A DNA stretch of 55,353 nt from Lineolata rhizophorae (Eukaryota; Ascomycota; Dothideomycetes; Lineolatales; Lineolataceae): assembly GCA_010093515.1 (NCBI GenBank), contig MU001711.1, positions 73,341 to 128,693 of the forward strand. The letters are read 5' to 3'. Positions 53,952 to 55,353 of this stretch are shown here, piece after piece (position 1 is the stretch's first letter; each line of letters begins with the position of its first letter). The notes beneath the pieces are model-generated. The model had not been told where the DNA came from. It worked only from the letters and a program-made list of their open reading frames with translations, and did no database searches. Made by a program: the position numbers and the translations under genes.

Positions 53952-54921
53952 TGTTGGAGCGGACGTAGATGATGCAGACCTAGGTCGCACGCGTCGATGG
54001 AGTTACAGAGGAAATGAGGGTTCGGAGGTACAAAGGCTAGCAGCAGTGCAGATAGAGAATATTTTAGTGGAGACGCAGCTAACTACGGTGGTGGCTTTGA
54101 GGAAGTTTGCTGGACGAGTGTGAGTGTGGGCGCTTGGATCTGACTCACCTGCATCCGCACGCGCCGACACAACACGCCCACGGCGAAATCGATTGTACGC
54201 CACAACCGCTGCCAAAACCGGAGTTTCTCCAGGGAAACGTCCTAGTTAGCTCAACGCGCCTGTGTCAATTTCGAAGGAAAGCAACGAAATGAATATTCGT
54301 CTCGAATTTGTCTGTAGGCGGCGACCAAATCAAGCGGCGCCCGATGATACGCTGTACAGCATCGACACTTGCGACTTGAGGTCGCTGCCTTGGACGAGAC
54401 TAAAGTCGCCGATCCGTCAAGGCCTCACTGCGCCTCGTCGCCTTGCATCCTTGAGCTCCAACTACACCGCATACGGCTTCACCTTGTCTGTATGCTTCAA
54501 CATCTGCATGCTCATACTATCATGACTTGAACAAGCCGTCGATAGCAATGGACGAAGCAACTCTCCGTCAGCTGCGGGACTTGGAGCTACCGGATACCCT
54601 GCCGGACGAAGGTTATGGCGTCGTCCGTCGGAAGAAGGTAACCTGAGCGATGGGGTAAGCAGTCCATGGTGATTGCAGGTTAAGTCACCACGTGACTTGT
54701 GGCTGCAAGCATTTCCGCAAGTGGACCGTGAGATTGGATGACTCATCGAAAATAAAACTGAGTGCGATTTTTTCTCCACTACCGCGGTGCTCATAAATGC
54801 CAGAGGGATCGTGCGCGGCCTGCATGAGAAACTTAAGAGATACCATAGGAAAATCCACCCAAGGTCACAGAGTGTATTCGAGAAAAAGACACCCCATTTT
54901 TGCGTGGAGGAGAAAAAAAGG
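53952..54921. other. gap before right-edge open frame
   Basis: About 970 bp. The left part is the promoter of the unrecognised minus-strand gene. At 54548-54637 a 30-codon plus-strand frame (MDEATLRQLRDLELPDTL) ends at a possible splice donor; it is listed separately. No RNA gene seen. Confidence 0.45.
54548..54740 (+). CDS. possible tiny two-exon gene or exon relic
   Basis: ATG at 54548 opens 30 codons with good amphipathic character (RQLRDLELPDTLPDEGYG, then VRRKK). A donor-like gtaacc follows and a ttgcag acceptor 42 nt after the donor continues VKSPRDLWLQAFPQVDREIG to a TGA at 54738-54740. The product would be about 50 aa. The 42-nt intron is shorter than any other in this window, and nothing else supports the gene. 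It may be the 5' remnant of a gene interrupted by whatever starts to the right. Confidence 0.22.
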
Positions 54922-55353
54922 ATGTCGCGACCCCCCACGCGCGGGACGGGCGACGCGTCGAGCCCACGCGAGGTGCGGCCAACCGACGACCACGAAAGAC
55001 CGAGGCGACCGACACGAAACGCACCCCGAATCCTCCACAGCGGCACGATACTATACTCAAACAACTTCAGAGCGCTCTCCCAGGCTCGCGATCAGGGCGA
55101 TGGAGAAATTGAAGTCGCGCAAGGAACCGCGAGGGAGGCACCGCAAACGCCGACTTCTACGATCCACAACTCACCCCAGAGAAAGATGAGAAAGACCAAA
55201 ACGATGAGACTTCAAACACAGACATCGGTCGCAGCACCGATAGTATCGCAACTTCGGCAGGGAAGAATCGATCAGACGAAAGGACTGCAAGAAGCAGTGG
55301 ACAAGATCGTGGCAGCGATGAAGGAACAAGAAGAGCTAGCGGACGAACGACAC
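54922..55353 (+). CDS. partial open frame running off window end
   Basis: From the ATG at 54922 the frame stays open for 144 codons to the last base of the window; the same frame is stop-free back to 54741. The N-terminus is polar, Arg/Pro/Thr-rich (MSRPPTRGTGDASSPREVRP), and the visible C-terminal part turns helical and charged (LQEAVDKIVAAMKEQEELAD), as before a coiled coil. Such a basic disordered start followed by a short coil is seen in gag-like ORF1 proteins of fungal retroelements, but equally in many nuclear proteins. No zinc knuckle or other decisive motif is reached. Identity is open. Confidence 0.4.
   Translation, partial: MSRPPTRGTGDASSPREVRPTDDHERPRRPTRNAPRILHSGTILYSNNFRALSQARDQGDGEIEVAQGTAREAPQTPTSTIHNSPQRKMRKTKTMRLQTQTSVAAPIVSQLRQGRIDQTKGLQEAVDKIVAAMKEQEELADERH

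Overview
The window is nuclear DNA of a filamentous ascomycete, most likely a Sordariomycete. Genes carry short GT..AG introns of about 48-95 nt, intergenic gaps are small, and the protein set is fungal: FYVE-type Fab1, an UstYa-like oxidase, a fungal NBS1 with an FHA domain, Erv14, Prp17 and DUF1769. I joined exons by hand. Every spliced model closes in frame, and most junctions fall inside conserved motifs.

Layout. 1-3,469 is a gene-poor stretch holding a decayed casein-kinase-1-like pseudogene (+). 3,470-17,274 holds a giant single-exon FAB1 lipid kinase (-), divergent from a 1,530-residue TPP1/Est3-like candidate telomere protein (+). 17,275-24,664 is an accessory stretch with a cysteine-rich secreted protein (+), a lysozyme-like secreted protein (-), an interstitial telomere-type repeat and a DUF1769 gene (+). 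24,992-32,350 holds an F-box protein (-), a secreted AstE/AspA-type hydrolase (-), a PEP-mutase/isocitrate-lyase family enzyme (-) and an UstYa-family protein (+), with an AT-rich gap before the last. 33,148-46,643 is a conserved housekeeping block: long coiled-coil protein (+), PEBP (-), PRP17 (-), ERV14 (-), methionine aminopeptidase 1 (-) and NBS1 (+). 46,785-52,398 is a divergent pair, an MFS sugar-type transporter (-; 13 introns) and a formylglycine-type sulfatase (+; 11 introns), sharing a 400-bp promoter. 52,944-55,353 holds an unrecognised 335-residue protein (-) and a reading frame (+) that is still open at the window edge.

How the genes relate. Most are unrelated housekeeping genes. 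The best functional pairing is sulfatase plus transporter, which suggests uptake and desulfation of an organic sulfate ester. Two genome-maintenance genes (the TPP1-like gene and NBS1) lie about 26 kb apart. The hydrolase, PEP-mutase and UstYa genes are accessory in character, but no biosynthetic backbone gene is visible. I saw no rRNA, tRNA or CRISPR, and no intact transposon. All functional names come from motif recognition by eye, not from a database search.
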